From assembly GCA_009617715.1 (NCBI GenBank), contig VTFK01000042.1, positions 248,001 to 312,000 of the forward strand: a stretch of DNA of 64,000 nucleotides. Reading direction: 5' to 3'. The DNA is from Plectrocnemia conspersa. Its lineage: Eukaryota; Arthropoda; Insecta; Trichoptera; Polycentropodidae. The notes under the pieces are model-generated. The model saw nothing but the letters and a program-made list of their open reading frames with translations. It had not been told where the DNA came from and searched no databases. Numbering within the stretch: the stretch's first letter is position 1; the number at the start of each line of letters is the position of its first letter. A program made the translations under genes and the position numbers. Positions 23,281 to 35,745 of the stretch are shown here, piece by piece.

Positions 23281-25788
23281 TCATTTTATATGCTATTCGC
23301 ATCGAATTTGATCGTGAGGCTATTCGATTTTTTTACTTACATAGCGAATAATTATGATTCGCGCTCTAATACGCATCTCAATCAGATTTTGATCTAAAGA
23401 AAGCATACGCAATATCGCTGTTGCGAGCATCATATTTTTTATGCAAAATATTAGATGCTTATAATAACTGTGAATTTATGATGGTTATAAACGTAATAAC
23501 TACAATCTTAGATTGTTTTTTTTATTTATTTCAACCACGCTAAAAATCACCGATACCGTGATGAGATGAGATGCTGCGTTGCAGATCCTCCCATACTATG
23601 CGTATCGTTAGAGATCAACCTACGATCGTTATTTTTAGGACGATCTTTGTGTGCCAACGCACAACAGCATCAGTGGCAGTTACTGCAAATTACCATTCCG
23701 CTATTGCTGCTCGCGTAAATCTAGCCAGTGGCGTTCAAGCCTGTCTCGCGAACGAGGCAAACAATTTATCGCTCTCTGTTTTTTTCATTATGCGCTAATC
23801 GCTCCCGAGTATTTGTTAATTATAAATATATGGGATGTCCTATGTGAAAACCGTAAAAATATAGTATCACACAATGGATAATATAGCAAATTAAAAGTAA
23901 TAATTTTATCCTTAAAATTAGGTAAAAAAACTCGGACTGATTTTTAGGTAATGTAAAGCTAGGTGAACTCACCTTATTTAAACTAAATTTATACGTTTTT
24001 TTATAGCAGTAAATCACACATAATTTTTTTATTTAAAATTTGGCAATATAAATTTAAGAATTCGAGGCAGATATTTATGAAAAAATAACAGTAATAACAT
24101 ATAGTACTTATTGATAGGTACTTATTGTATAAATTAAAGACACTTTGTTTGCAATGTTATATAATATAATTTTGTATAAATGCTTAGCCAAATTTCACTG
24201 AGGGCATGTTTTTAATTATGGTTTAATAATTTTACTTTATATATTTATAAGTCTAAGCTATTAAAAAACATTTTTTTTTGCTAGAATCTTTAACTAACAT
24301 ACCCTAGAATGTTACTAATATTTATTCAAGCACATAAAATGATAGATTCATACAAATTAAAATTGGACATTTTTATATCTGTTAGATCTTTTATACATGC
24401 TTTCAGTTTTATTGCTAGTGTTATTATATATTATATTCTTTGGTTTGTAAGATCATCAGCATACTTATTTTTAGACTGTAAGACGACGCGATTACCCCTT
24501 TTCGTGATGCTGTAACTACTAATTATCATAATTATATAAATCTCCTTTGTTCGTCAGCATTCCGTCAAATAATTTGAAAGCGTACGTCAGTCATCTGACC
24601 AATAAATATCGATTTTCATCGAGTAGCCGCAAATTTATAGCATTAGTTCCAAGTCTAACTTTTAAAATCAATGACACAATAGTACATAAATTCCCTAGAT
24701 CTTCGTATTTAAATTCGGATCATTCTCTAAATATATACAATGGTTAATATAACCCAACAATAACGTTGATTATTGTACTTAAAAATGGGACATAATGTTT
24801 TATATATAATTTATCTAAAATATCTAAACCTATAACCACATAGTTTTAAACCTATAAACACTAAGCCCAACTTTGCAGATAGTTTACATATAACTTAATT
24901 ATAATAATGCAAGCTATGGTTTTGTGATTAAATTTAAGTATGCTGTAAATCATTTTCATTTACGTTTTTGCTCCAAACAAACGTATTATTATAGCATATC
25001 TTAAGTTATACAATGTAAGTCAATATTTATTAAATACTTTAGAGTGGTTTGTTTCACTCTCCCGCTCATTCTCTCTCTCTTTCTGTATAGAATGCATTCG
25101 TTATCGTTTGTTATTAGGCACGTGTAACTTACGCATATCTGCGAATAATATTTACGTGAAAAATAAACATTGTAATCGCGCTTGCAGTATATTTATAATA
25201 ACGCATACAGAGTGTCTCATAATAGAATTGATGAATCGGATAAAATATAGATTGAAAGGAGAAAATATATGTTATTCAAATGCTCATGTTTTTACTGGTT
25301 ATGATATAGAAATAGTACGATTGAAGTAATTTATTTTTATTAGATAATTTCAAGATCATTGTATTGAACAGGACATGTTCAAAAACTATTGATTAATATG
25401 TTGTAAAAATAGCGATGTTTTTTGACCAATAAAACACATGTGCGTGCCGTTTATCGTCGTCGCCGTTGGACAATGGATGGACAATATTTTAAACAAAACG
25501 AACTATTTATTTTGAATTTTCCTGTTCTCTGGTTACAACTTAAATTATATCTATTGAATTGTTTATGTGCTTTATGGATCAGCCTGTATATTTTGTATGT
25601 ACATAATATTATATCGTTCTTCTCAAACCACCACGATCTGCAAAGTTATGCAACTTGACGACCTTAACCATGATCTTTTTAACTCGAAGGCCATATTGTA
25701 ATGCGACGTGTTCTTTATTGATATTTTTATAACATACTTTCGTCGATTCTCTATCGTATTAAATTGTGACTGAGAAAAAAACTATATT
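23281..25788. other. Mixed AT-rich DNA with GC-richer islands
   Basis: GC-richer stretches at about 23,560-23,815, 24,460-24,700 and 25,040-25,480 alternate with AT-rich DNA. Several open frames of 65-75 codons overlap on different frames, which argues against any one being a gene. A CT-rich run (CTCTCTCTCTTTCT) lies near 25,072. Possible regulatory DNA. Confidence 0.35.
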
Positions 25789-26046
25789 ATGAAAAATTTT
25801 CAGAGTTTTCTCCTATTTGACGATCGACGCCCAATTTTCTTTGAGGATTTCGCACTGAAACGCAAGGGAGGAAGTGTGAAAATATTTTTGGACAAAAGCT
25901 GTACTTTTGCCTGTGACACTATAAACAAAGAAGATACCATAATCAGATTGACGGTAATACTATGCTTATATTTCGTTGATTGGATATTTTTTGCATCATC
26001 CCATCGAACATTTTTACTATTATTAACAAACTATTTTTCGCTATAA
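25789..26046 (+). CDS. Unrecognised 85-codon open frame
   Basis: The frame begins MKNFQSFLLFDDRRPIFFED, with a balanced, charged first half (FALKRKGGSVKIFLDKSC, DTINKEDTI) and a hydrophobic second half. The second half could span a membrane (LTVILCLYFVDWIFFASS, then TFLLLLTNYF). No family is recognised. The first 60 codons sit in a GC-richer patch. It may be chance; only transcript or cross-species evidence would support it. Confidence 0.15.
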   Translation: MKNFQSFLLFDDRRPIFFEDFALKRKGGSVKIFLDKSCTFACDTINKEDTIIRLTVILCLYFVDWIFFASSHRTFLLLLTNYFSL

Positions 26047-26695
26047 AACTACTTCTATGTTACTATATACAAATTAACCTTTTTTTATTTTAAGCATATA
26101 TGCATATATAAGTTCTGTATTGATAATTAAAATCGTGCAGTGGCATTAAAATAATAAAATATAATTTAGTACAAAGGAATTGCTTACAACGTAGTAGATT
26201 GCATCAATTTATTAATGTATCAATTTTAATTTCAATATTATAAAAAAATCTGTTTTACTGATATAAACTCAGTCAATTCAATTTAAAATTTAATATAGTT
26301 GAATAGAAAAAATATAAATCTTTTCATCATAACTAGAGATCGTACGCGCCTTTCATCCCTCGTCGTTTTAACTTTAACTAAAGTCTAAAATGTCTTATTC
26401 TAAGAATATTCTAGTTATAGTGGATTTGTCTGAAGCTTTTAATGACATTGACAAGACAATGGTTGATGCTCTTTGTTACAATACCATACATCTGAAACAC
26501 TATATCTCAAAGGCATCGATTCCTTCTATTGTATATCATTTTTTTCAATGGCACTTTATCACAGATATATTGAATATTATTTTTTTTTAGTTTAAAACAA
26601 TCTTTTAGTACTATTAAAATAATATAACATTTTTAAATATCCAATATGTTTCTAAATGTAAGAGTGCATATCGACCATAGAACATCTCTGCCCGA
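26047..26695. other. AT-rich non-coding DNA
   Basis: No gene supported. A frame at 26390-26590 contains VDLSEAF, a chance look-alike of an RT motif. ATCGTACGCGCCT (26339-26351) matches the terminus of the MITE at 43480. Confidence 0.45.
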
Positions 26696-27070
26696 CTTAA
26701 ATAGGCGTTAATCGCCTCGCTATTGACGTGAGGAAATTAACTGAAAACCCTTGTCTGAAAATTAGGTGTATGAAAGCCGCGACCCACAGTTTGAGCGATT
26801 CGAGTGCATGCGTCGCACGCGCCTCGCTGCCGACGCGTGACCTTGCCGAGCACAGTATAAATATTTTTACGAGCACATGGCAACAGTACACATAACTGAT
26901 AGTGTGGGAACATTTTGTAATATCTCTCGGAGCACCTCTCCGCTGCAATCTCTCGGCCACTGGCAAAATTAACATTTTGACAGCGATGGATCTATCAATA
27001 GTCTACCCTTGTCACTTGCATTATTATGTTCTGAGAATCGAGCTACGTGTGTATTACATCATGTACATAC
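26696..27070 (+). promoter_or_regulatory. GC-richer block with TATA box and initiator-like site
   Basis: TATAAATA at 26856-26863 is followed by an ACAGT initiator-like word with its central A at 26885, a spacing of about 29 bases. The block is CpG-containing (GCGTCGCACGCGCCTCGC upstream). This is a plausible arthropod core promoter firing rightward, but no downstream exon is recognised. A 92-codon minus-strand frame overlapping it has no recognisable similarity. Confidence 0.25.
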
Positions 27071-30000
27071 ACTGCCATATCTAATATGAAAAATATGAAG
27101 ACGAACCTTTTAGAGTGTACAATAAAATACATAATAGGTTTCAACAGGTTTCTTACCTTCTTTGCTATGTTTAGTAGAGGTTATAGTCCATGGGTCGATA
27201 AACTTTTGAAATAGAAAATCCAATATGTAGTACATCACAAAGATTTAGATTTTCATTTCGAATTCCAGAATTCTCATTTATCGAGAAATTTCTGATTTCA
27301 TAGAGCCGTTTTTGTTGAAAATTAAATTTGTGCAAGTATTTTTAAATGTTTTACAACCGCTGCATTTTTTTTATTTCACTGCATAAAAGGGTGGGTCCGT
27401 GCCAGATATTTAAAAAAGCATTTTTTTTTTTTTTTGAAAGATTTGATTAGCAAAAAATAGTTTATGATTTTCTCAACTACTCTAATCGGCTATATATTTG
27501 CTTTGGTAATTAGAAAACAACTTTAATATTATTAAAAAAAAACATGAAAATCAACAGATTTCAAAATTGTATGGGGGCTTTCCACTTAGCTACGTTTTAA
27601 AATTTGGCTGTCAGCAAACTTGAAATCTCGTCTTTTCATTAATTCAAAGAGGTTTTTTATCTTGTTCGTAGCAATAGCTGTTATTGCCAATCTTCTCTAA
27701 GATATAGTAAATAAGTCGAAGCTCTGTACTTTTTTTGTATTTTTTTTTTAAATAATTCATTCTCATACTCCAAATAAAACGTTGGCTGTAATCTACTAAC
27801 ATCGATCCTCTAGAGAGCGTAGGCACAGTGGTGCAGGTCCTCTGTATTGGGAGCAGGCCATCTGAGAAAACAGCTCCGTTGGGCGTTTTGAAAAATATAA
27901 TCATATCTTCCTTCCGCAACCATTAAAATCTTAATATTTTCTTTCTGTGCCGCCACAACATTTTTTTTAAATTTGATTTTTATTAACCATACATGCAAAC
28001 TTAAAACCGCAGTTTCTTAACCCCTAGTTATAGATTTATTCATAATTTTCTAATAGTTTAATATTAAAATACTAGTGCTAGGTAAGTGTATCATTATTTA
28101 ACTCACGGTGTGAAATCCAGTTACGGAAAAACCATGAAGCATTTTATTAGATGTTAATTGTGTATTTTTAAACCAAAAATAATTTAATAATTTATTTTTA
28201 TTATTAAATTAACTTTTACGACAAAGAATAAGAGGTTTATCTATAGTAGTTTTAATTCTTTGCTTTTTTCGCTTTTTATGGGATTAACATTACTAACCAT
28301 TTTTAAAGTTTATCTAACGAATTATAATAAGGATTATGGTTTAACCTTTGTTTGTGATAACAACGATTTTCAGGTTTATAATTTAAATAATAATATCAAG
28401 TTTTTAATTAAAATAATCAGTTTAATGTTTAGAAAACAGTACACTGAATTTATTGAAAATATCCTTTTTTAACAAACAACTAAATATTACCATTTTTATG
28501 TGCCAAATAATTTTAAGTTAATTTTAGGAAATTAACACTTATTGGAAAAATTTCCGAAATTTTTAGTAAGCGTGGGTTATTTTTCTTTAATTCAAATTTA
28601 TGTTATTAACACTGCATCCCGTGATATAATGATTATAGTAACATGTTTATTATTATTATATTAATAAATTCTAAATTTCATATAAAATACAATCATTTAT
28701 AAACCATAATAAATATTTAAAATTATCGTAAGGAATGCAGTTTTAACAATCAGTCCTTAATTTGCTGTCCAAAAAGAAAAGGGTTTAAGAAAAAAAAGAA
28801 TATATATATATAGATACGCTGTCCACTTTGCCATGCTTGACGACCCAAGATCAACTGTCTCTTGGCTCAAAACGCCTGGCGTAGAAAAGCGATTCTCAGA
28901 ATCACTTTTAAGATTTTTTTGAGGTCTTATCACGCTTTCTTATTTTCATGAAAAGCAGTTTTAAAAAAATCATGAGAACGTTGGAAAGCTGATAATTTTT
29001 TTTTCCAAAAAACATCATCCTTTTTGGCGAACATTCGCCACAAAAATATTCTTATAATAAATGAAGTTGCCTTTATTGAACAAATAATGGATGTTCTTAT
29101 TGTGTACTTTCTTAGGGTGTTTCGTTTAATCAATTTAAGTAATTCATCTATTGAGGTGATGAATTGATATGTCTAGAGTAAATAATCGTAGATGAATGAC
29201 TGAAAATAAATTATCGTTAGTAAATATTCCGAATTCTGTACATGACGAGTCATCGTGTTCTTTTATCAACGCGAAACAAAACAAACATACATACATATAT
29301 TGCCGGTTAGGTTTGGCTATTGTTTATTGTTAATTCGTATGAACGGATGCTGCTTAAAAAATATATTATTTTAAATACATATATTCATCTATAATACATT
29401 ATTCCAACATTTCTTGCGTGCAATAAATAATCTTGGCACGCTCATGTGTCGCTTGTTCATCATCGCTGAATTACCTCAAACGCACTAATAACATTAAACA
29501 AATTGCATTCCAATCTTACAGCTTCATCTTTTTGTGTAGTTACATTCTGATTATTAATTATATAATTACTTAATAGGCATTGCTTGTTTTTATTAAATTA
29601 TTTCGCGTCACGTAACTGCGGTTTCACTGAATAATTTCCGAGTGCTTTCCCACATGTCTATCTCACTTCCAATAACCAATTGCTGCTGTTTTAATTATTA
29701 AAATCACTTTTTAAAATAATCGCCGATCGTGAACGCCAAATTCTCACTAGATTAATTATTTCGTTTAATTCTCAATTGTAAAATTGGCCGATACGTCAAT
29801 TCATCAACAGAGGAGAGCTTTGACCATTCACCAACAGCAGTCAACCATTAAACCGATCGGATTAAACTCATTTACTTTTATGTCCATTCATTAAACTGGT
29901 CCAGTCTGTCAATGTTTATTTGGCAAACACGTGATTGCACCATGTGTAGCGAAAAACGGCCGAATTCTCATAATGTATATGAGCTAAAAAAAACTTTCCC

Positions 30001-30150
30001 GTGAGACTATCAAAACATCATTGTGCATAGTCAAGCGCGAAAGCTGTTTAACATTTCAGCGAAACCTAATATATTACCTATGAGCTCTGAAAGCTCTCTG
30101 TGAGCTTTTTATCTATTGTCTTAAGCGTAATTGCTATTATACTCGTATCG
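27071..30150. other. AT-rich DNA with scattered GC-richer patches
   Basis: No gene recognised. Patches lie at about 27,790-27,970, 28,815-28,900 and 29,400-30,130. The first carries overlapping minus-strand frames (NIKILMVAEGRYDYIFQN; FSDGLLPIQRTCTTV) without known similarity. GCTAGGTAAGTG near 28,076 is a good isolated donor sequence with no exon pattern before it. Confidence 0.4.
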
Positions 30151-31780
30151 TAAATCAGTATAATTTAACGACGTTCTAATAAAACGCCCAGTGTTATTTT
30201 ACCATTATAATTTAGAATGCAAGTAATTTATGTTTTCGTTAACACATTGGTTAAAAATTATTTGAATTAAAATGTGTGATAAATCACATGAAAATTTATG
30301 TGAGAGGTATTTTAATATTACATTAGAGAAATTGCTGTTTTTTTATTTTTAATATGTACATAAATAATATAAAAAGCGGTATATAATTATATATTCGTAG
30401 TATGTACATATGAGGTCTATTCTGAAAGTCAAGATACAAGGTCTAGAAAATATTTGCGAAGCATTTTATTTTGTGATTTATATATAATATTTAAGTATTT
30501 TTAAAACATCTCTTTTTTAACCTCGATATCTATGTTCAGTGATCTTTTTCTTCTGCAAGTAACGTACATAAGTAATTGATAAACTCATTCAAAATCACAT
30601 ACGTTGCTAACACTGTTTATGAAACAAAACAAATAGTGCAAGTGCGTACATTACGACAATCCATTGTATGCATGCTTTTGAAAAATCTTCTCTATTTGTA
30701 TCAATTTTTGAGTATCCCTCATATTTTATCAAAGCAAAGAAAAGCAATATTCGAAAATCATCATTTTTCATGAAAAAACTTTTCTTAATCTAATGACTGA
30801 TTTAACATTTATTTTATTTTTGCCAGCCCTAACTTGTTAGTAGTGTTGGGTTAACTAATTTATTTTTAAAATAAAAAAATCGTAGCCATTGCATGTTCGT
30901 TCTTATCGGATCGCAGCCGACAATTACTTCATTGATGAAAAAATTAACGCTCAACTAATCGAGGCCGCGTTTAAACGAGATGCGACTGTACACGTAAAAA
31001 TACACCTCACGCTTAATAAATTACATTGAATAATTCATCATTGTTGGTATTATGAATGAATGAAGCCCGGCAAAGGCTCGATGCAAAACAACACATTGCT
31101 GATAAGATTATAATATACACGGCATAATATAATCGATCGTCGTTATGTTGTTATTGTGTGCAAAATATTTTCAACATCGTCGAGACTAAGGTTATTGTTA
31201 TTTTTTATCACTATTATTCAATTAACTATCAAGTAATACATATAAGCTAATTTTGTATGTATTTATTGTGACTCTTTAGAATATGTAGGCTGTCAATTTT
31301 AAATATGCATTTTTTTTTAAAACGAAATTATTCGATGGACGTTGTATAAAATTGGGCATCAGGTGGAAAATCCGTTTTCATTCGTTTGATCAGTTGGTTG
31401 GAAAAATGCTGTATTTTCGTGACGTGAAATGCTCTTACCACGATAGACACATGCGTACACAATGTATTTCTCCTCAAATATTTCATTTTTAGTATTCACC
31501 CAATTATCAACAAAAAATGTTTGCTCAGGTGAATCTGATTATTATTATTTAAATTATATTTGGAATTCTATAGTTATTTAATTTTTTTGTACTTCAATAT
31601 ATCTTAATATTTGTAAATTATTTAAAGTTTATATATGTTTTATAGAACATGCTATTGTTGGACGGTTTATATCCAATGGCAAACATTAAAAAAGTAAATA
31701 CATCTTATTATATACTCATTTGGAACTATGCTTTAAAATTCTTCAATATCCTAAGTACGATCCTAAATCAGTAGTATATT
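30151..31780. other. AT-rich non-coding DNA
   Basis: Nothing recognised apart from a GC-richer patch at about 30,880-31,160. Confidence 0.45.
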
Positions 31781-31789
31781 TCCTGAAGT

Positions 31790-32063
31790 TCTCAGATAAT
31801 TTCTATCCTATTGTCTTCTTGTTAGGAGCATTGGGATACATTTTATTCCATTCTCGGCGTAGCATCTACTCAATAAAACACTTTTTGAAGTTGCTAAGGG
31901 GCCTTGTTGATAATCAGGCAATGCTTGGTGGCTGTGAGAGTCGCGATCACGACCCTTATTCATACCCGTTGTGGCCAGGATGTCAGCGCTTGAGAACGTT
32001 TCTCTTGCACGAGCCATCTAGTTTCTTAATAAGCTTGCCAAACACAAAGAAAAAAAAAAAAAA
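31790..32063 (+). mobile_element. Possible poly(A)-tailed retroposed fragment
   Basis: A GC-richer stretch ends in an A-run at about 32,048-32,063, as expected for a reverse-transcribed insertion in plus orientation. One frame reads FSDNFYPIVFLLGALGYILF and later IKHFLKLLRGL. This loosely resembles the last residues of several insect non-LTR proteins (F.PRT..LWN.LP...F), but the match is weak. No target-site duplication was confirmed. It could equally be a processed host transcript or a chance A-run. Confidence 0.3.
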
Positions 32064-32431
32064 TGTAGAATGGTGCTCATATATTTTAGGTGTGTATCAT
32101 AACTATTTTTTTAAATGCTTAAATATATAATTATCGTTTGTATAATCTATCAAATCATGATGATCAGATTTATAATCAAAAATAAAATATGTATATAAAA
32201 ATTTGAGCAAGTAACACTTTTCGTCATTGCGTCACTAAACAACGTATCAGTGAGTCGTTCTGAAAAAAACGCGATATTATCTGATTTTTTTATAGTAAAT
32301 ATTAATAAAAAGATTAACTTATCTATATCGCGTATATTTGTGTCATACTACCTGCTTCAGTAGCGTACCTAGAATATTCTCCTCTCTCAGGTAAACGTGT
32401 AAATCAGGCCATTGACAAAACCAGGGGATCT

Positions 32432-32505
32432 TTTCATGTTGAAAGGTCGCATTGAATTGACTGGTATATAACAAGACCGCATTCAAGAAACTTTAATTAG
32501 TTGCA
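32432..32505 (+). repeat. Partial copy of interspersed repeat Z
   Basis: TTTTCATGTTGAAAGGTCGC and AAACTTTAATTAG match the right part of the repeat at 37571-37718 (CCTCATGAAAGGTCGCATTA, AAACTTTAATTAG), with an extra internal segment. Confidence 0.45.
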
Positions 32506-33012
32506 GTTGAAAACGTTATTATTTTATAAAATAACAGTTTTAATTTGAATCGGATAACTAACTAAGGATTTACATTAAATATTTAGTTTAATAGACAATC
32601 ATGATATCATTGAAGAGTCAAAATTAATTTTTAAATAGACACCTATTTTGAATCACCACTTTTATGAATTATTTTACTGAAAATAACACTACACAACAAG
32701 ATTTTAAAACTCAATTCTTACGTAAAATTATACGCTGAAAATAAAACATATGTTATTTTTTCACAAAAAATCTGTCTGATTCTTGCGGAAACAATAAGAA
32801 TAATCTACTAGTACTTTATTGTACCAAAAATTTCATTTTTTCTGATTAAAAAAAATATGAATTTAATATAAAATATATACGCAGTTTTAAATGTCTATAT
32901 TTCATTACAAATCAATCATGAGAATGCATATAAAATTACCTTTAAACATTTCGTCAAAGCAAATAAGTTGAAAAACTATGCTTTTATCAGATTTAAAAAA
33001 ATAAAAATCAAA

Positions 33013-33160
33013 TGTGTCTGAAAAATTGCTTCTTGATTTATTGTAATGTAAGTCTAGCGCTAACTCTATTTTTCGACACCCAACGCTCGCATAAGTGCAA
33101 ATAGATTAATCGTGTTCAAATGTTGCATTAAATAAACTCAAATTAGATGCATTATCAATA
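33013..33160 (+). repeat. Interspersed repeat Z, copy at 33 kb
   Basis: It aligns along its whole length with 37571-37718. Shared words include GTGTCTGA / GTGCCTGA, TAATGTAAGTCTA, CGACACCCAACGCTCGCA / CAACACCCAGCGCTCGCA, GCATTAAATAAACT and AATTAGATGCATTAT. Family unknown. No inverted ends or coding were seen. Confidence 0.65.
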
Positions 33161-33660
33161 TGTATATATTATATATTATTCTTATTTTGAAATGCTTAAA
33201 AAGTATGTTTTTATTAGATTTTTAAAAATCAAAATCAACTATATAATTTTAAAAAAAAATAAGTGTTTAATTTTACATAAGAGTTGTATTATAAAAATAT
33301 TTTAAAATGTACGAAACACGATGCCAGATCATGATTATTATTTAAAAAATATTTTCTAATTTTCAAAACGTCTTATGCTAACTTATAAGTTATTGGTTAC
33401 TAAAAGTACCCTATCGGTTTTTCATTATCATTTAAGGGCCCCATATTTTTTTTTTTTTTTGTAAAAATATCTTTAATTATATTATATTAGTAAAATATAA
33501 TGTATTTTCTTCAGCATGTTTATTTTTTTATATATGTATTGTACATGCATATATACTGAAAATAAATAATTATTTTAGCCAACAAGAACAATTTTTATTT
33601 TGTAGCAAATTTGCTAAAAAATATTGTAAAGAGACTAATGACGCGAATTAAAAAAACATA

Positions 33661-33775
33661 AGATCGAAAGTAGTAACCGCGAGGTCTCAGGTTAATCGTA
33701 GGTGTTAGTTATGTCCGATTGACTTACCCAGTTGTAACGCATTTGGCTTACGCCTATCAGGATATAACGAAAAAT
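33661..33775 (+). repeat. SINE-like repeat, copy 1
   Basis: A B-box-like stretch GAGGTCTCAGGTTAATCG (33681-33698) recalls the T-arm promoter box of tRNA-derived SINEs. It is followed by GTAGGTGTT and the shared core GTTGTAACGCATTTGGCTTA, then CGCCTATCAGGATATAACG and an A-rich end. Related cores occur at about 48,969 (plus) and 38,900 (minus). The A box is not clear, so the tRNA origin is inferred. Confidence 0.5.
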
Positions 33776-33979
33776 TTAAAAAATAACGGTTTTTAAGGAA
33801 AATGTAAAAATATAACTGCCATTGTTTTCATCTTAGCGTAATGATTTTAGATATCTCAGCTAATTTTTTTTTAAATGGTAGCTTCTATGAATAAATAAAT
33901 GTGCTTTATTATAACGGCTTTTGCCGGGCGGTTGTTTTACATGTAGTATAAATGAGGTTAGATCTTTAGAACTGCTTAC

Positions 33980-34232
33980 CAGTGGCGTAGCTAGGGTATC
34001 TGCTGCCCAGTGCGATCCTTAAAATTGCCGCCCCCCATACATTTCTTGCAGATTCATAAAATTAGCATTTCTTAAAATAATAAATTGGTTATTATTAAGC
34101 TATTGTTGTTCGTGGATTTATATATGTTTTAGTGCAATCAGAGTTAAGAACCACACTAGACGATCCCATCCCCATGCCGCCCCCAAGCAAGTGCCGCCCG
34201 AGGCGGCCCGCGTCCCCATAGCTACGCCACTG
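33980..34232. mobile_element. hAT-type MITE with 8 bp target duplication
   Basis: The termini are CAGTGGCGTAGCTAGGG on the left and, reverse-complemented on the right, CAGTGGCGTAGCTATGGGG. The CAGTGGCG start is typical of hAT ends. Flanks CTGCTTAC (33972-33979) and CGGCTTAC (34233-34240) form an 8 bp target-site duplication with one mismatch, the hAT length. The interior (253 bp total) is GC-rich near the right end (GCCGCCCGAGGCGGCCCGCG) and non-coding. Confidence 0.85.
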
Positions 34233-34472
34233 CGGCTTACAGTAAATATTCTATAATACAACCTTTTACTCAATGTCAATATTTATCTTATATTAGGTTA
34301 AAATTAATGAACTTTAAATTCAATATCCAGGAAACATTTATGGACCAGCTATTTAAATTTTCATATAAAATCTGTTAATCTCAAGTAAGATCTGCTCAGA
34401 TATTTATACACCTTAAAGTTTCGATATATTTAATATAGTGGCAGTTAATGAGTAAAATATCAAATAGATATA

Positions 34473-35745
34473 TTAGGGGTACCGGAAAGAAAACCATTAT
34501 TTTAAACATCATAGGTCTTATTGAAATTTTATTTTCATATTATTTTACATATTATAAAATATAATCCCCATAGTTATCTAGAACTCTTTGCTAACTTTTA
34601 GGCAATTTTTGGATTCCCGCTTTATAACAATTTGGTGGTTTCGAATTAAAATACGAATTTAAATGATTTTCGACTTCCTTCAGATTTTCAAATTTTTTGT
34701 CCCTAAATGAATGTTCCATAAATCTAAAGAGATAAAAATCAGAAGGAGCGAGGTCTGGCGAATATGTAGGATGCTTCAAGACTTCAAAATTTAAATTGCA
34801 TATTTTTTCACGGGTCATCTTTGCACTGAGAGGGTGCGCGTGGTCGTGTAACAGAATCACTCCTTTTCGGTTTATCAAATTCGGACGTTTCACTTTTAAT
34901 TTCTCATTCAATCTTTCGAGTTGTTGACAATAAACTTCTGCAGTTATCGTATCACCCAGTTTTAACAGTTCATAATGGATAATTCCACGAATATCCCACC
35001 ATACACACAATAGGACTTGCGAAGGGTGAGGTCGGGCTTAGGGGTCGGAACAGGTACTTTCTTCTTTGAAAGCCATTGTTTTTTTCGCACCACGTTGTCG
35101 TATACTATCCACTTTTTGTCACTAGTCACAATTTAATCCAAATATGGGTGAATTCTGTTTCTTGACAACAGTGAATCGCACGTGTTCATTCGCTCCTCTT
35201 TGTTCGCTACGGACAGCGCACGGGGAACCCAAACACCCATTCGATTAGTTTTGCCGAATTTTTTTGTGTTCTTGCACTGTAGACCACGGAGCAGCAAGTT
35301 TTTGGGATAAATCCTCGATACTTTGACCAGGATTTGATTACAAAATGACCTTCAGCAGTTCATCGTCGAATTTCGAAAGTCGTCCTGATTTCGGAACGTC
35401 TGTTAAGGTCCTATCGCCAGATTTAAATCGCCGGAACCAAAACTGGCATCTGTTTGCTGTTATTACTGCTCCATAAATTTCAATAATGGTTTTAGCTGCC
35501 TTAGTTGCTTTCCAGCTTTGATCGAAAAAAAAAAAAGTAGCATGCAATGCCGTATGTATTGTTCGATTGCTTCTGGTTTGCTAATTTTACCCTTAAAATA
35601 AATAAATAAATAAATAAAAAGAAAGCCGAGGAACAATACTATAGACAAAAAAACATACAAAGATGCTCACTCCACCGTGTCCAGGGTCAAACTGATCTCA
35701 AACAAGGAATGTAAAAAAAAATGGAATCTTTTCCGGTACCCCTAA
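34473..35745 (-). mobile_element. Complete but inactive mariner element
   Basis: Inverted repeats TTAGGGGTACCGGAAAGA (left end, plus strand) and TTAGGGGTACCGGAAAAGA (reverse complement of the right end) bound a 1273 bp element. TA target sites flank it at 34471-34472 and 35746-35747. The length and D,D34D transposase on the minus strand identify a mariner of the Tc1/mariner superfamily. An (AAAT)n microsatellite near 35,597-35,620 interrupts the 5' part. The same terminal sequence occurs on the 83 bp element at 50246. Confidence 0.92.
34591..35660 (-). pseudogene. Mariner transposase, broken by frameshifts and stops
   Basis: In order on the minus strand: the N-terminal helix-turn-helix region (EAIEQYIRHCMLLFFF, a frameshift at a poly-A run near 35,530, then CQFWFRRFKSGDRTL and DVPKSGRLSKFDDE); the first catalytic Asp in TSDKKWIVYDN (about 35,085-35,115); a frameshift near 35,030; VLLCVWWDIRGIIHYELL; the second Asp in ILLHDHAHPLSAKMT; and the third Asp in YSPDLAPSDFYLF. 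Exactly 34 residues separate the second and third Asp, the mariner signature. The C-terminal part ends near 34,591 with AGIQKLPKS. Canonical His-Asp-Asn-Ala-Arg is altered to HDHAH. The enzyme once bound the inverted repeats and catalysed cut-and-paste transposition; this copy cannot be translated intact. Confidence 0.92.

Noticed and set aside
26390..26590. Frame containing VIVDLSEAFNDID, resembling RT motif A (FLDLSKAFDTVDH).
   Set aside because: Residues before and after do not follow any non-LTR RT, and no other RT motif lies nearby on either strand.
28070..28090. Good donor sequence GCTAGGTAAGTG.
   Set aside because: No coding or GC-rich exon precedes it; isolated donor words are common by chance.
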